Positions 8,516 to 19,724 are shown, numbered from the stretch's first letter. The stretch is DNA of 64,000 nt from Methyloversatilis universalis EHg5 (GCF_000378945.1 NZ_KB900539.1:3608122-3672121), one strand, 5' to 3'. The notes: generated by a model from the letters alone, not told the origin. Program-made: numbers and translations.

Positions 8516-9451
8516 TCAGCCGGTCAGCACGTTGAGGAAGCTTTCGCGCACGATGTTGTCCTGCGCGAAAGTGGCGTGGCCCAGTTCGGTCGTGTCCCAC
8601 ACCAGCGTGGGCGTATCCGGGTAGTGCACATAGCCGCCGCTGAACACCTCGTTGCGGTTGCCCGAAGGGTCGAAGAAGTAGATGGTCGCGCCGCGGGTAA
8701 CGCCGTGCCGGTTCGGGCCGACATCGACCGGAATGCGGTACTTGCCGATCAGGTCGGCCGCGTGGATCACGTCATGGGTCGATTCCAGCAGGAAGGACAC
8801 GTGATGGAAGCGACCGGGCGTGGGCTGCAGCACGAAGGCCACGTCGTGCGGCTTGGTCGAACAGCTGAGGAAGAGCGCCAGCGACTGCTTGCTGTCGGCG
8901 TCGATCAGCTTTTCGCTGAGGTCGAAGCCGAACACCTCCATGAACAGCCGTGCCGTCTCGTCGATGTTCACGCCGCCAAGCAGCGCGTGGTCGAGCCGGT
9001 TGATGCGGAAGCCGCGGATGACGCCTTCGTCCGGCAGCACGCCCGGATTCAGCGTACCCAGCGTATTGCCGGTCTGGTCCTTGTGCGCATAGAGCTGCAT
9101 CACGTGGCCGCTGGGCAGCGTGAATTGCAGGCGGCGACCGCTCTTCGGATAGACGCCAGCCTCGATGTGGCTCACTTCCAGTCCGAAGGCGCGGATCTTC
9201 GGTTCCAGATCGTTCAGGGTCTGGTCGTCATACACCTTGAACGCCAGGTAATCCATGCCCGGTGCATCGGCCTCGCGCAGCACGATGCTGTGGTGGTCGT
9301 GCTCGTCCCACGCCTTGTAGTAGACGCGACCGTCCGCGTCGGTCATCACTTCATGCAGGCCCATGCGGTCGCCGTAGTGCTGCTTCGACACCTTCATGTC
9401 GAGCACGCGTATGGCGACCTCACCCAGTCTCAACACCGATCTCAGCGACAT
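8516..9451 (-). CDS. Catechol 2,3-dioxygenase-type extradiol dioxygenase
   Basis: 311 aa, the two-domain type I extradiol dioxygenase of the XylE/DmpB class. Predicted Fe(II) ligands are His155 (NRLDHALLGG), His216 or His217 (GRFHHVSFLLE) and Glu268 (NEVFSGGYV). The family opens catecholic rings next to the diol to give a yellow 2-hydroxymuconic-type semialdehyde. ATG follows AGGAGGAGAGG. The upstream ferredoxin of the same operon resembles XylT/DmpQ, which re-reduces the oxidised iron of such enzymes. The exact ring substrate is not deducible. Confidence 0.92.
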   Translation of the reverse strand: MSLRSVLRLGEVAIRVLDMKVSKQHYGDRMGLHEVMTDADGRVYYKAWDEHDHHSIVLREADAPGMDYLAFKVYDDQTLNDLEPKIRAFGLEVSHIEAGVYPKSGRRLQFTLPSGHVMQLYAHKDQTGNTLGTLNPGVLPDEGVIRGFRINRLDHALLGGVNIDETARLFMEVFGFDLSEKLIDADSKQSLALFLSCSTKPHDVAFVLQPTPGRFHHVSFLLESTHDVIHAADLIGKYRIPVDVGPNRHGVTRGATIYFFDPSGNRNEVFSGGYVHYPDTPTLVWDTTELGHATFAQDNIVRESFLNVLTG

Positions 9452-9508
9452 TCCTCTCCTCCTTTTATATGTGTAGGGGTCGCGTTTCCGGAGATGGCTG
9501 CCGCAGCG

Positions 9509-10561
9509 TCAGGCGACGCTTTTAAGCAACCCTCTTTCCTTGGCCATGGTCATGGCCGTGTCCTCGATCATGTCTTCCTGCCCGCCTATCATCTTGCGCC
9601 GGCCGAGCTCGACCAGAATGTCGCGCGCCGGCACGCCGTAGCGTTCGGCCGCGCGCTTGGCGTGCAGCAGGAAGGTGGAATACACGCCGGCGAAACCCAG
9701 CGTCAGCGATTCGCGGTCGACGCGCACCAGGTGATCCATCATCGGCACGATGATGTCTTCGGCCACGTCCATCAGCCTGAACAGATCGACGCCGGTGTCC
9801 ATGCCCATGCGCTCGCACACCGCGGCGAACACTTCCAGCGGCGTGTTGCCGGCACCGGCGCCGAGGCCGGCCACCGAGCCGTCGATGCGGCTGGCGCCTT
9901 CCTCGATCGCGGCGATCGAATTGGCGATGCCCATGCCCAGGTTGTGATGGCCGTGAAAGCCGATCTCGGTTTCGGGATTCAGCACCGCACGCAGCGCGGC
10001 CACGCGGGCGCGCACGTCGGCCGGCAGCATGTAGCCGGCGGAATCGGTGATGTAGACGGTCTGCGCGCCATAGCTTTCCATCAGCTTGCCCTGCTGCGCC
10101 AGGCCTTCCGGCGTATTCAGGTGGGCCATCATCAGGAAGCCGACGGTGTCCATGCCCAGCTTGCGCGCGAAGGCGATGTGCTGCGGCGAGGTGTCGGCTT
10201 CGGTGCAGTGGGTGGCGATGGTGACGCTGCGCGCGCCGCAGTCGTAGGCCGACTGCAGTTCGCGCATGGTGCCCAGACCGGGAATGAGCAGCACCGAAAT
10301 CTTCGCCTGCTTCATCTGCGGGCACACCGCGCGCAGATAGTCTTCGTTGCTGTGCAGCGCGAAGCCGTGCTGCAGCGAATTGCCGCCGAGGCCGGCGCCG
10401 TGGGTGACCTGGATCAGCGGCACGCCGGCGGCGTCGAGCGCGCTGGCGACGCGCACCATCTGGTCCACGCTGATCTGTTCGCGCTTGGCGTGCATGCCGT
10501 CGCGCAGGCACATGTCATGTAGGACGACCTTGCGTCCTTTCAGGCTCTGATCGGCGCTCAT
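9509..10561 (-). CDS. 4-hydroxy-2-oxovalerate aldolase
   Basis: 350 aa. It starts [22 protein letters not shown]; the frame stays open upstream, but this ATG shares one base with the stop of the acetaldehyde dehydrogenase gene (TGATG). The [11 protein letters not shown] motif (Arg20, Asp21, His24) and [11 protein letters not shown] metal-ligand histidines identify the DmpG/MhpE/BphI aldolase family, TIM-barrel enzymes related to HMG-CoA lyase. The enzyme splits 4-hydroxy-2-oxovalerate (or a homologue) to pyruvate and an aldehyde. The aldehyde is channelled to the partner acylating dehydrogenase encoded immediately upstream. Confidence 0.93.
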   Translation of the reverse strand: MSADQSLKGRKVVLHDMCLRDGMHAKREQISVDQMVRVASALDAAGVPLIQVTHGAGLGGNSLQHGFALHSNEDYLRAVCPQMKQAKISVLLIPGLGTMRELQSAYDCGARSVTIATHCTEADTSPQHIAFARKLGMDTVGFLMMAHLNTPEGLAQQGKLMESYGAQTVYITDSAGYMLPADVRARVAALRAVLNPETEIGFHGHHNLGMGIANSIAAIEEGASRIDGSVAGLGAGAGNTPLEVFAAVCERMGMDTGVDLFRLMDVAEDIIVPMMDHLVRVDRESLTLGFAGVYSTFLLHAKRAAERYGVPARDILVELGRRKMIGGQEDMIEDTAMTMAKERGLLKSVA

Positions 10562-11475
10562 CACGCGGTCTCCAGGGGTTTCAGCTCGATGCGGCCGGAC
10601 AGCAGCTCGTGCGCGAACATCTCTGCGGTGCGGGTGGCGGCGGCGGTCATGATGTCGAGGTTGCCGGCGTAGCGCGGCAGGTAGTCGCCGAGACCGGCGA
10701 CCTCCATGAACACCGACACCTTGCGCTCGTGGAACACCGGCCCGTTCACCAGCCGGTAGCCCGGCACGTAGGACTGCACCTCGCCGATCATGGCCAGGAT
10801 GGATTCGGTGATGCGCGCCTCGTCCGGCGTGTCGTCGGTCAGGCAGTAGATGGTGTTGCGCATGATCATCGGCGGGTCGGCCGGATTGATGATGGCCAGC
10901 GCCTTGCCGCGGCGCGCACCGCCGACGCGGCAGATCGCGTTCGAGGTGGTGTAGGTGAATTCGTCGAGATTGGCGCGGGTGCCCGGGCCGATCGAGCGCG
11001 AGGACAGGCTGGCGATGATTTCCGCGTACTCCACCGACTGGATGCGCGACACCGCATGCACGATGGGTATGGTGGCCTGGCCGGCGCAGGAAATCATGTT
11101 CACGTTCATTTCCACGCGGTCCATGTGCTCGCGCAGATTGACCGGCGGCACGCACAGCGGCCCGATGGCGGCCGGCGTCAGATCGACCATCATGACACCC
11201 AGCTCGTTGAGCTTGCGGCTGTTCTCGGCATGCACGTAGGCGCTGGTGGCGTCGAAGGCGATCTGTATGCCGTCTTCGCGCACATGGGGCAGCAGGCCAT
11301 CCACGCCGTCGGCGGTGGTTTTCAGGCCCAGTTCGCGCGCCCGCGCCAGACCTTCGGACGCCGGGTCTATGCCCACCATCCACACCGGCTCCAGCACCTC
11401 GCTGCGCCTGAGCTTGTAGATCAGGTCGGTGCCGATATTGCCCGACCCGATCAGCGCACATCTGATCTTCGCCAC
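10561..11475 (-). CDS. Acylating acetaldehyde dehydrogenase
   Basis: 304 aa, standard for DmpF/MhpF/BphJ. The Rossmann motif GSGNIGTDL is at residues 10-18, and the catalytic cysteine is Cys130 in [12 protein letters not shown]. It converts acetaldehyde (or propanal), NAD and CoA to acyl-CoA, working as a complex with the aldolase. The aldolase start overlaps its stop by one base, so the pair is translationally coupled. It is the second gene of the operon, 10 bp from the ferredoxin. Confidence 0.94.
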   Translation of the reverse strand: MAKIRCALIGSGNIGTDLIYKLRRSEVLEPVWMVGIDPASEGLARARELGLKTTADGVDGLLPHVREDGIQIAFDATSAYVHAENSRKLNELGVMMVDLTPAAIGPLCVPPVNLREHMDRVEMNVNMISCAGQATIPIVHAVSRIQSVEYAEIIASLSSRSIGPGTRANLDEFTYTTSNAICRVGGARRGKALAIINPADPPMIMRNTIYCLTDDTPDEARITESILAMIGEVQSYVPGYRLVNGPVFHERKVSVFMEVAGLGDYLPRYAGNLDIMTAAATRTAEMFAHELLSGRIELKPLETA

Positions 11476-11484
11476 TGCTGCCTC

Positions 11485-11913
11485 CTAGCTCTGGTTCGGG
11501 AGGCCGCTCCGGCCTCCGCTCCGTTCCGCCTGCGACGCGCTGTCGACCAGCCGCCGCACGGTATTCGCCATCTGTCCGATCACCCGCACCGTCAGGTCGC
11601 TGTGCGGCACGATGCGGCAGGCCAGCACCCGGTGCTGCAGGCGGTCTTCTGCGGTCACGTGGTCCACGCTCATCTTCAGCGCGGCGTAACGCCCGCCCAG
11701 CACTTCCACCTTGCACACGCCGCAGCCCCCGCCGCGACAGCCCACCGGTATGTCGCGCAGACCGCGCGCCAGCATGGCGGTGAGCAGCGCATCGCCGGCG
11801 CGGCAGCTGAAGGCACGATCCAGACCTTCTACCGTCACCGCGTAACTCGCTGCCGCGTGCCCGGCTTCGTGCCTTGCCTCACCGGCCTGCACACGCTGAA
11901 CCTGTGGCTCCAT
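11485..11913 (-). CDS. Plant-type 2Fe-2S ferredoxin, XylT/DmpQ-like
   Basis: 142 aa. Cluster ligands are Cys59-x4-Cys64-x2-Cys67 ([10 protein letters not shown]) and Cys99. ATG follows GGAGGATGC. In meta-cleavage operons a small ferredoxin of this kind (XylT, DmpQ) re-reduces inactivated catechol 2,3-dioxygenase. This copy is about 30 residues longer at the N-terminus than those and opens the operon. It could instead feed a Rieske oxygenase. The promoter region upstream contains a LysR-type dyad at 12028. Confidence 0.82.
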   Translation of the reverse strand: MEPQVQRVQAGEARHEAGHAAASYAVTVEGLDRAFSCRAGDALLTAMLARGLRDIPVGCRGGGCGVCKVEVLGGRYAALKMSVDHVTAEDRLQHRVLACRIVPHSDLTVRVIGQMANTVRRLVDSASQAERSGGRSGLPNQS

Positions 11914-11995
11914 GCATCCTCCGCATCGCGCCCCGTGTGTCCGGTTCAGCGCGGCCCGGGGCGTCGTGTCCAGAAAAAGTTACCCCGCTCGGACA

Positions 11996-12042
11996 ATACG
12001 ATCCAATACCATTTGATCGGCGGCGCCATACGGTAAAGGTAT
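11996..12042 (-). promoter_or_regulatory. LysR-type control region of the catabolic operon
   Basis: An exact ATAC-N7-GTAT dyad (12028-12042, ATACGGTAAAGGTAT) is followed toward the operon by two ATAC half-sites at 12006-12009 and 11996-11999. These are spaced exactly 10 bp apart, that is, on one face of the helix. This resembles the CatM/BenM layout of a strong dyad near -65 plus weaker sites over -35. The operon's first start codon is at 11913. No -24/-12 promoter with correct spacing is seen on this strand. Confidence 0.6.
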
Positions 12043-12091
12043 GAACAGGCGCACAGCCGCGCCAGCCGGATACCGCAGCGCAGCAAGCCCT

Positions 12092-13819
<1,728 letters not shown>

Positions 13820-13853
13820 GCGGAACTCCCCATGATCGATGAGCCGCACATCA

Positions 13854-13869
13854 TGCATGAAATCATGCA
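13854..13869. promoter_or_regulatory. Candidate upstream activator site for the sigma-54 activator
   Basis: TGCATGAAATCATGCA is a 7-bp inverted repeat with a 2-bp spacer. Its centre lies about 148 bp upstream of the start site predicted from the -24/-12 promoter at 13984. That is the distance at which XylR/DmpR proteins bind. It also sits just upstream of the activator's own start, allowing autoregulation. A second short palindrome, CTGTCAGACAG, is at 13909-13919. Confidence 0.5.
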
Positions 13870-13983
13870 CACAGCACTCCAACACTACCAATACCGCACG
13901 TTTTCAATCTGTCAGACAGGATGCGATTGCAGCCCCGGCCAAGAAATCCTTTCACATCAAAAGGCTGGAAGAACCCCTCCGTG

Positions 13984-13998
13984 TGGCACGGCGCTTGC
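13984..13998 (+). promoter_or_regulatory. Sigma-54 (-24/-12) promoter
   Basis: TGGCACGGCGCTTGC matches the TGGCACG-N4-TTGC consensus at every fixed position, with GG-N10-GC spacing. It ends 57 bp before the ATG of the Rieske oxygenase. The predicted transcript start is near 14010. Confidence 0.82.
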
Positions 13999-14055
13999 GA
14001 AGGCGGCGCCACCTGAACAACAAAGGGCCGGCATGGCCCGTACGGAGGAGAAGAG

Positions 14056-15096
14056 ATGGCTTTCCTGCACAACGCCTGGTATGTCGCGGCCCTGTCGACC
14101 GAAGTCGAGGACGAGGCGCTGTTCCACCGCAAGATTCTCGGTCTGTCGATGCTGATCTATCGCCGCGGCGACGGCACGCCAGTCATCCTGCGCGACCGCT
14201 GTCCGCACCGCTTCGTGCCGCTGCACATGGGCAAGCGCATCGGCGACGACGTGGTCTGTCCCTACCACGCGCTGCGTTTCGACTGCACCGGCAAGTGCGT
14301 GCACAACCCGCACGGCGAAGGCCACATTCCGCGCGCGGCGGTGGTGCAGTCCTTCCCGGCGGTCGAGCGCCACGGCTTCGTCTGGGTATGGCCGGGCGAC
14401 GCCGACAAGGCCGACCCGGCCCGCATTCCCGACTATTCGCTGCTGGATGGTGGCCACCCGAATTCCAAGGGCTGGGCCTATATGCACATGAAGGCGAACT
14501 ACGAAATCATCGTCGACAACATCATGGATCTGAGCCACGTCGACCATGTGCACGGCCCGCTGCTGAACACCGCCGGCAAGCTCACGCCGCAGATTCCCAG
14601 AGTGATCGAGGACGGCAACACGGTGAGCGTGCGCTGGGAATGGCACCAGGATCCGCCGATGGGCTTCTTCTCGCCCTTCCTGCCGACGCCGGGTACCGGC
14701 GCCGAACATCACGTGGGCGTGGTATGGACCGCGCCCAGCACCATGCTGCTCACCGTGGGTGCGGTGCAGGGCAGCAGCAATCCGGATGACGGCCTGCTGT
14801 CCTGGGACCACCACCTGATGACGCCGGAAACCGACACCTCGACCCACTACTTCTTCGGTTCGCGCCGCAACTGGCTGGTCGAGGATGCCGAACTGAACCG
14901 GATGAAGATGGACGGCACGGTGGCCGCCTTCAGCACCGAGGACAAACCCATCATCGAAGCAGCCCAGGAAGAGATGGGCACCACCGACCTGTGGTCGCTG
15001 AAGCCGGTGCTGCTGTCCGGCGACCCGGCACCGGTGCGCGCCCGCCGCATGCTCGCCCAGCTGATCGAAACCGAAGGCGCGCAACGCCGCGCCTGA
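14056..15096 (+). CDS. Rieske non-haem iron oxygenase, VanA-like
   Basis: 346 aa, the size of vanillate O-demethylase oxygenase subunits. Rieske ligands are Cys49-x-His51 and Cys68-x2-His71 (CPYHALRF). The mononuclear iron motif is Asn155-x2-Asp158-x2-His161-x4-His166 in DNIMDLSHVDHVHG. ATG follows GGAGGAGAAGAG. The N-terminus MAFLHNAWYVAAL is typical of VanA-type proteins, which demethylate methoxyaromatics or hydroxylate aromatic acids. It is transcribed from a sigma-54 promoter opposite an XylR/DmpR-type regulator. The matching reductase is probably 5828-6802. Vanillate as substrate is possible but not proven. Confidence 0.92.
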   Translation: MAFLHNAWYVAALSTEVEDEALFHRKILGLSMLIYRRGDGTPVILRDRCPHRFVPLHMGKRIGDDVVCPYHALRFDCTGKCVHNPHGEGHIPRAAVVQSFPAVERHGFVWVWPGDADKADPARIPDYSLLDGGHPNSKGWAYMHMKANYEIIVDNIMDLSHVDHVHGPLLNTAGKLTPQIPRVIEDGNTVSVRWEWHQDPPMGFFSPFLPTPGTGAEHHVGVVWTAPSTMLLTVGAVQGSSNPDDGLLSWDHHLMTPETDTSTHYFFGSRRNWLVEDAELNRMKMDGTVAAFSTEDKPIIEAAQEEMGTTDLWSLKPVLLSGDPAPVRARRMLAQLIETEGAQRRA

Positions 15097-15217
15097 GCGC
15101 CACCACGACCCGCACCGACCGGACATGTCCGGCGGGCACGCACACGTGTCCGCCGGACCGGTGCAACAAAGCCGGTGTATAAGGGCCGCTCAGCCCTTTC
15201 CGACGCCGACACCCGCA

Positions 15218-16831
15218 GTGGCCGAACAGACACCGTATTTCTTCACCAGCATGCGCAACTGGCTGCTCGGGCTGGTGCTGGCGTCACTGCTGCCTCTGGC
15301 GCTGTTCGCCACCCATCTGCTGGTCGCGCTGGGCGAACAGAGCCAGCGTGCCACCAAGGACAATCTGGTCCAGCAGACCGAACTGGTGGCGCGCGCGCTG
15401 AACGAGCGGCTGAGCCGTGCGGTCGGTGCGCTGACCGCGCTGGCGCAGGACGAATCCTTCCTGACCGGCGACCTCGAACGCGCTTACCAGCAGTCGCACC
15501 GGCTGGTGACCGACAACCCGGAATTCCGTGCCGTGGTGCTGATCGGCCGCGACGAGAGCATGGCCTTCTTCACCGCCCGTCCTTTCGGTGCCGCCCTGCC
15601 TGCGGTCAGCGATGTGCCGGCGCTGCACGAGGTGTTCTCAAGTGGCCGGCCGGTGCTGTCCAATGTGTTCAAGGCGCCGGTCAGCGACCGCCACGTGGTC
15701 GCGATCGGCGTGCCGGTGCGCATCAATGGCGAGGTCGCCTACTGCCTGCGGCTTGTGCTGCTGGCCGACACGCTGGCGCAGACGGTGCGCGACCAGGACC
15801 TGCCGGAAGACTGGATCGCCACCACGCTGGACGGCTCGGGCACCGTGGTTACGCGCACGCTGGGTTCGGAACAGTTCGTCGGCAAGACCGCATCGACGGT
15901 GCTGGCCGCCGCCTCCCGCGAAAACCGCCGCAGCATCTTCAAGCGCGTCACCTCGGAAGGCATACCGGTCACCACCGCGGTCAGACCGGTGGGCAACTGG
16001 GGCTGGGATGTCGCCGTCAGCGTGCCGGACGGCACCCTGTACGGCCCGCTGCACGATTCGCTGGCCAAGTTCGCGGTGATCGGCATGGTGTCGCTCGGGC
16101 TGGCATTGAGCTTCGCGCTGTGGATATCGCGTTCGCTCACCCGCCAGTTCACCGTCGTCGCCCGGCCGGGCAGCACACCGCAGCGGCTGCGCGTTGCCGA
16201 ACTGCAGTCAATACAGCACCACCTCGCCAGCGCGGAACAGGAGCGCCGCCGTTCGGACGAGGCACTCGACACGCTGTCCGAGGACTACCGGGCCGCCGAA
16301 GCGGAACTGTTGCAGGCACGGCGCGATTCGCTGACCCGGCTGTACCGTCGCGAAGCTTTCGCCGCCGCCTACATGCAACTGCAGCAGCATCTGCCGGACA
16401 GCGACCGCATCGCGCTCATGTTCATCGATCTGGACAATTTCAAGGCGATCAATGATCTGCAGGGTCACTGGCGGGGCGACGAGGTGCTGCGCGAAGTGGC
16501 CGGCGTGATCGGCCAGAGCCTGCGCGGCTCGGATCTGGCCGGCCGGCTCGGCGGCGACGAATTCGTGGTGGCGCTGGTGGCGCCGGCAGATCAGATCGAG
16601 GCGATCGCGGCCACGCTGGCAGAACGGCTGATCGAGGCGATACAGGCGATCAACGCCGGTCTTGGCGCCAGCATAGGCATCGTGATTGCCAGCGGTGACA
16701 GCACGCTGCCGGCATTGCAGCGGCTCGCCGACGGCGCGATGTACCGCGCCAAGCACGCTGGCAAGGGCCGCTACTGCCTCGTCAAATACAGCGCCACCGA
16801 TGACACGCCTTCATCTGGAAGCACCGCCTGA
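15218..16831 (+). CDS. Membrane-bound diguanylate cyclase with periplasmic sensor
   Basis: About 537 aa from a GTG; an alternative ATG at 15251 begins MRNWLLGLVLASLL, and neither has a clear ribosome site. A first membrane helix is near the N-terminus and a second is around VIGMVSLGLALSFALWI. Between them is a roughly 270-residue extracytoplasmic sensor of the double-Cache type. The C-terminus is a complete GGDEF domain with intact GGDEF and the inhibitory RxxD site (RGSD, five residues before GGDEF). It should make cyclic di-GMP and be product-inhibited. There is no EAL domain. A terminator follows at 16949. Confidence 0.9.
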   Translation: MAEQTPYFFTSMRNWLLGLVLASLLPLALFATHLLVALGEQSQRATKDNLVQQTELVARALNERLSRAVGALTALAQDESFLTGDLERAYQQSHRLVTDNPEFRAVVLIGRDESMAFFTARPFGAALPAVSDVPALHEVFSSGRPVLSNVFKAPVSDRHVVAIGVPVRINGEVAYCLRLVLLADTLAQTVRDQDLPEDWIATTLDGSGTVVTRTLGSEQFVGKTASTVLAAASRENRRSIFKRVTSEGIPVTTAVRPVGNWGWDVAVSVPDGTLYGPLHDSLAKFAVIGMVSLGLALSFALWISRSLTRQFTVVARPGSTPQRLRVAELQSIQHHLASAEQERRRSDEALDTLSEDYRAAEAELLQARRDSLTRLYRREAFAAAYMQLQQHLPDSDRIALMFIDLDNFKAINDLQGHWRGDEVLREVAGVIGQSLRGSDLAGRLGGDEFVVALVAPADQIEAIAATLAERLIEAIQAINAGLGASIGIVIASGDSTLPALQRLADGAMYRAKHAGKGRYCLVKYSATDDTPSSGSTA

Positions 16832-16948
16832 TACATCGCCGTTACACCTGCTTGCATCTGTTCACACCTGTCCGGCATGGGCTTCGATACTCTGAATCGT
16901 GTGCTGACTGCTCTTTTGAGTGGCCCGGACCAACCCTCCTTCTTGATT

Positions 16949-16976
16949 GCCCGCCCTCCCCGGCGGGCTTTTTTTT
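16949..16976 (+). terminator. Rho-independent terminator of the diguanylate cyclase gene
   Basis: Stem GCCCGCC / GGCGGGC with a 6-nt loop, followed by eight T on the plus strand. It lies about 120 bp after the stop at 16831 and just before the convergent gene ending at 16989. Confidence 0.9.
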
Positions 16977-16988
16977 GGCCGGCGCCGC

Positions 16989-19493
16989 TCAGGCCGGCGC
17001 CAGTACCGCGTCCGGGGCGTCCAGTTCGCCCGGCATGCGCTCGCGCAGCATGTCGTACAGCGCATCGAGATCGAGCACCGACACCAGTGGCTGCGCCGCG
17101 CCGGTGCTCAGCAGACGTTCCAGCCAGCGGAAGCGCCCGGCCATCATGTCCGGCATGGCGCGAATGTCCTGTTCGCCACATTCGATCACGCTGACCAGGT
17201 CATCGACTGCCAGCCCCATCCGCCCCTGGCTGCACTGCGCCACCACGACATGCGCGCCCGTGCTGGCGGCCCCCGCTGCCGGCAGCCCGAAGAAGGCGCG
17301 CAGGCTGATCACCGGCACATGGGCGTCGCCGTCGTCCATCACCAGCACGCCGGCCACCAGCCCCTCGCCACTGCCGATGCGACGTATGCGATGGCTTTCG
17401 GCCGCCTCCTGCACCCGGTGAGCGGTGACCGCAAGCAGACGGTCATGCAGCCGGAACACCGCGAATTCCTCGCCCTCGCCCGGCCTCACCGCGCACTCGC
17501 CAACAAGTTCATGATCGTGCCTGACCGGTGTCCCACCGTATTCGGGCAGCGCCAGTGCGACCACCGCCAGCAGATCGTTGCGGTAGTCACCGGTGGTCTT
17601 GTACTCGCGATAGCCGGCCGACGTCGCCACGCCTGCCATGTGCCGCACGCCGGCGATATCGACGAAGGCATGCCGGCTTTCGCCCGGCGCCAGACCGGTG
17701 GCGAACGCGCCCAGCGCCAGCGCGCTTCCGGCCGGCAGGTCGTCGCGGGTGCTGGCGACGACACGGCCGTCTCGCTCGCAGAACGCTGCCCACACGCCTT
17801 CGCGGTCGGGCAGCAGTTCGCCCAGCATGGCGCGGAACTCACGGTCCGATTCGAACACGATGCCGATGCCGCCGACCACCCGCGCCTCGTCGTGCGGCGC
17901 GCGGATGGCCGCGTGATAGACATAGGTCGACCGGCCGCCGTGAAGCGGTGTCGGCTCGAATGGCGACACCGCGTAGCGCTGGCTGTCTGACAGTTTCAGC
18001 ACCGCGTCACGCATGCGCTCGTCGAGACGGGCACCCCGCACCGCGTCGCCGTCGCCGGACAGCGCACTGCAGGCCACGATGCGGCCTTCGACGTCGTGCA
18101 CGAACAGACGGTCGTACACGGTGTAGAGCCGGTTGATGCCGTCGAGCAAGGGCCCGAGCGCACGCGGATCGCCTCCTTCTGCCAGCGTCGCGCGCAATGC
18201 CGGCGCCAGCGCCCACCAGCGGCAGTCGTTGGCGCGCTCGTACAGATTGCGGTCCATCACATCCATCATGAGCCGCGACACGAACTGCAGGTCCTGCAGC
18301 GTGGACGAGGTGATGGTTTCGGACAGCGCGGCCAGCGCACGTGAGAACACCGCGCGGGTACGCTCGCCGGTTTCGCTGATCTGCTGCAGCATGGACTTGA
18401 GCTTGAGCGCATCGCCACGCCGGCCGCCGGCCATGACCTGGCCGTTCCACACCACGCGGTTCAGCGCGTCCTTGATCGCACCGGCCTGCTGCTCGATCGC
18501 GGCCAGTTCCGCGCACTGCAGCACGGCGTCCTGCGCCACGCCGTCCGTACGGAAAGCATCGTCACGGAAGGCGAGATCGGCCGGCACCATCACGTGGCCA
18601 CGCCAGCCCGGTCCGCCATAGCCCTGGTAGCCGGTGGCTGGCCGGGTGCAGGCGATGTACTCGCGACCGCCGAATTCGGTCAGCGCCCCCAGCCCGTCAT
18701 CCGCCATCTCAGGCGTGCGGCCGAGCGCCACATGGTCCGGATCGCTGCTGGCAATGACCCGGCCGGCGTCGTCCAGCAGCAGCATGACCGCCTTGTCGCG
18801 CGGCCGGCGGAAGGTGCGGAAGATGCCGGCCATTTCGTCGTCGAAGCGGAAAGACAGCACCAGCACGCCCAGCGTGCGGTCGTTCGCGCCGTCAATGCGG
18901 CGGGCGTAGACCAGTGCACGCTCGCGGCCCGGGAACAGCGCGCACGCACCGAAGCGCTCGACATAGCCCGCCGCGGCCAGCGCTTCAGCCGCCAGCGCAG
19001 CATCGCCGTCCGGTCGCACGCCGTCGCCGATGGCCGCACACAGCCGGCCGTCGGGCGCGAGCACGCACACCGCGTCATACACCGTGTATTTGCGGATGTA
19101 CTCGTGCAGCCGTGCCTCGACCGCCTCGCGGGTCACCGCACCGCCATCCAGAAAGGCACGCAGGTCCCCGTCAGTCGCCAGAAAGCCCACATCGGCGGTC
19201 CGTTCGTACAGATTGCGCACCACCACATCGACCACCGCCTGGGCGCGCGCGCGCATCTGCAGCGCCACCTTGTCTGCGTTCTGTGCCGCCAGCGCACGCA
19301 CCAGTTCGCGCTCCAGCCGGCCGAAAGCTTCGCGGGTGCTGGCCATGGCCGGCAGGATGGTCTTGGCTTCAGCCGGGCACACCATCTTGGCGGTGGTTTC
19401 GATCAGCTGCCAGGTGAAACGCAGTTCAGCCAGTTCGCGCTCGCAGGCGAGCACGCCACGCATATGGGGAAGCAGGGATTCAGTCCAGGTCAC
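16989..19493 (-). CDS. Soluble tandem-sensor protein with C-terminal CheW-like domain
   Basis: 834 aa from a GTG (VTWTESLLPHMRG) preceded by GGAG; the frame is open upstream but without initiation signals. The protein has two related halves. Each has a helical segment ending RNLYERxxD and then a sensor fold with YTVYDxxxV and a glycine-rich continuation (near residues 125 and 420). These look like duplicated Cache-type sensor modules. The last 150 residues (EFAVFRLHDRLLAVTAHRVQE onward, with PVISLRAFFGL and MGLAVDDLV) resemble a CheW/CheV coupling domain. No membrane helix or signal peptide is apparent, which is unusual for Cache modules. A cytoplasmic adaptor feeding a CheA kinase is the likely role, but it is inferred. 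Confidence 0.72.
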   Translation of the reverse strand: MTWTESLLPHMRGVLACERELAELRFTWQLIETTAKMVCPAEAKTILPAMASTREAFGRLERELVRALAAQNADKVALQMRARAQAVVDVVVRNLYERTADVGFLATDGDLRAFLDGGAVTREAVEARLHEYIRKYTVYDAVCVLAPDGRLCAAIGDGVRPDGDAALAAEALAAAGYVERFGACALFPGRERALVYARRIDGANDRTLGVLVLSFRFDDEMAGIFRTFRRPRDKAVMLLLDDAGRVIASSDPDHVALGRTPEMADDGLGALTEFGGREYIACTRPATGYQGYGGPGWRGHVMVPADLAFRDDAFRTDGVAQDAVLQCAELAAIEQQAGAIKDALNRVVWNGQVMAGGRRGDALKLKSMLQQISETGERTRAVFSRALAALSETITSSTLQDLQFVSRLMMDVMDRNLYERANDCRWWALAPALRATLAEGGDPRALGPLLDGINRLYTVYDRLFVHDVEGRIVACSALSGDGDAVRGARLDERMRDAVLKLSDSQRYAVSPFEPTPLHGGRSTYVYHAAIRAPHDEARVVGGIGIVFESDREFRAMLGELLPDREGVWAAFCERDGRVVASTRDDLPAGSALALGAFATGLAPGESRHAFVDIAGVRHMAGVATSAGYREYKTTGDYRNDLLAVVALALPEYGGTPVRHDHELVGECAVRPGEGEEFAVFRLHDRLLAVTAHRVQEAAESHRIRRIGSGEGLVAGVLVMDDGDAHVPVISLRAFFGLPAAGAASTGAHVVVAQCSQGRMGLAVDDLVSVIECGEQDIRAMPDMMAGRFRWLERLLSTGAAQPLVSVLDLDALYDMLRERMPGELDAPDAVLAPA

Positions 19494-19653
19494 CGGTCGC
19501 TCCGAGTAGTGGTTCACCCGGCTGAACGGCCGTGAAAGGAAGAAGTTAAGCGATTGATAAGAAATCACTTTCGTGGTGCATGCGCGCACCACTGCGGCGC
19601 ACAAAAGCGGCATCAGGCGACGGTCATGCCCCGTGACGGCGCATGCGGCGGTC

Positions 19654-19687
19654 AACGAAAAAGGGGGCCGCAGCCCCCTTTTTCGTT
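19654..19687. terminator. Bidirectional rho-independent terminator
   Basis: A 15-bp perfect stem (AACGAAAAAGGGGGC and its complement) with a 4-nt loop, having A-runs on one side and T-runs on the other. It serves the leftward PepSY gene ending at 19725. The 230-bp gap 19494-19724 contains this terminator and the promoter region of the tandem-sensor gene. Confidence 0.9.
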
Positions 19688-19724
19688 CAGCAGGCCGGCT
19701 GTTTCAGCCGGTCGTTCTGCCGCT

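Noticed and set aside
11914-12091. Sigma-54 promoter for the leftward catabolic operon
   Set aside because: The closest match (TGGCGCGGCTGTGC on the minus strand) has the wrong spacing; LysR-type sites fit better.
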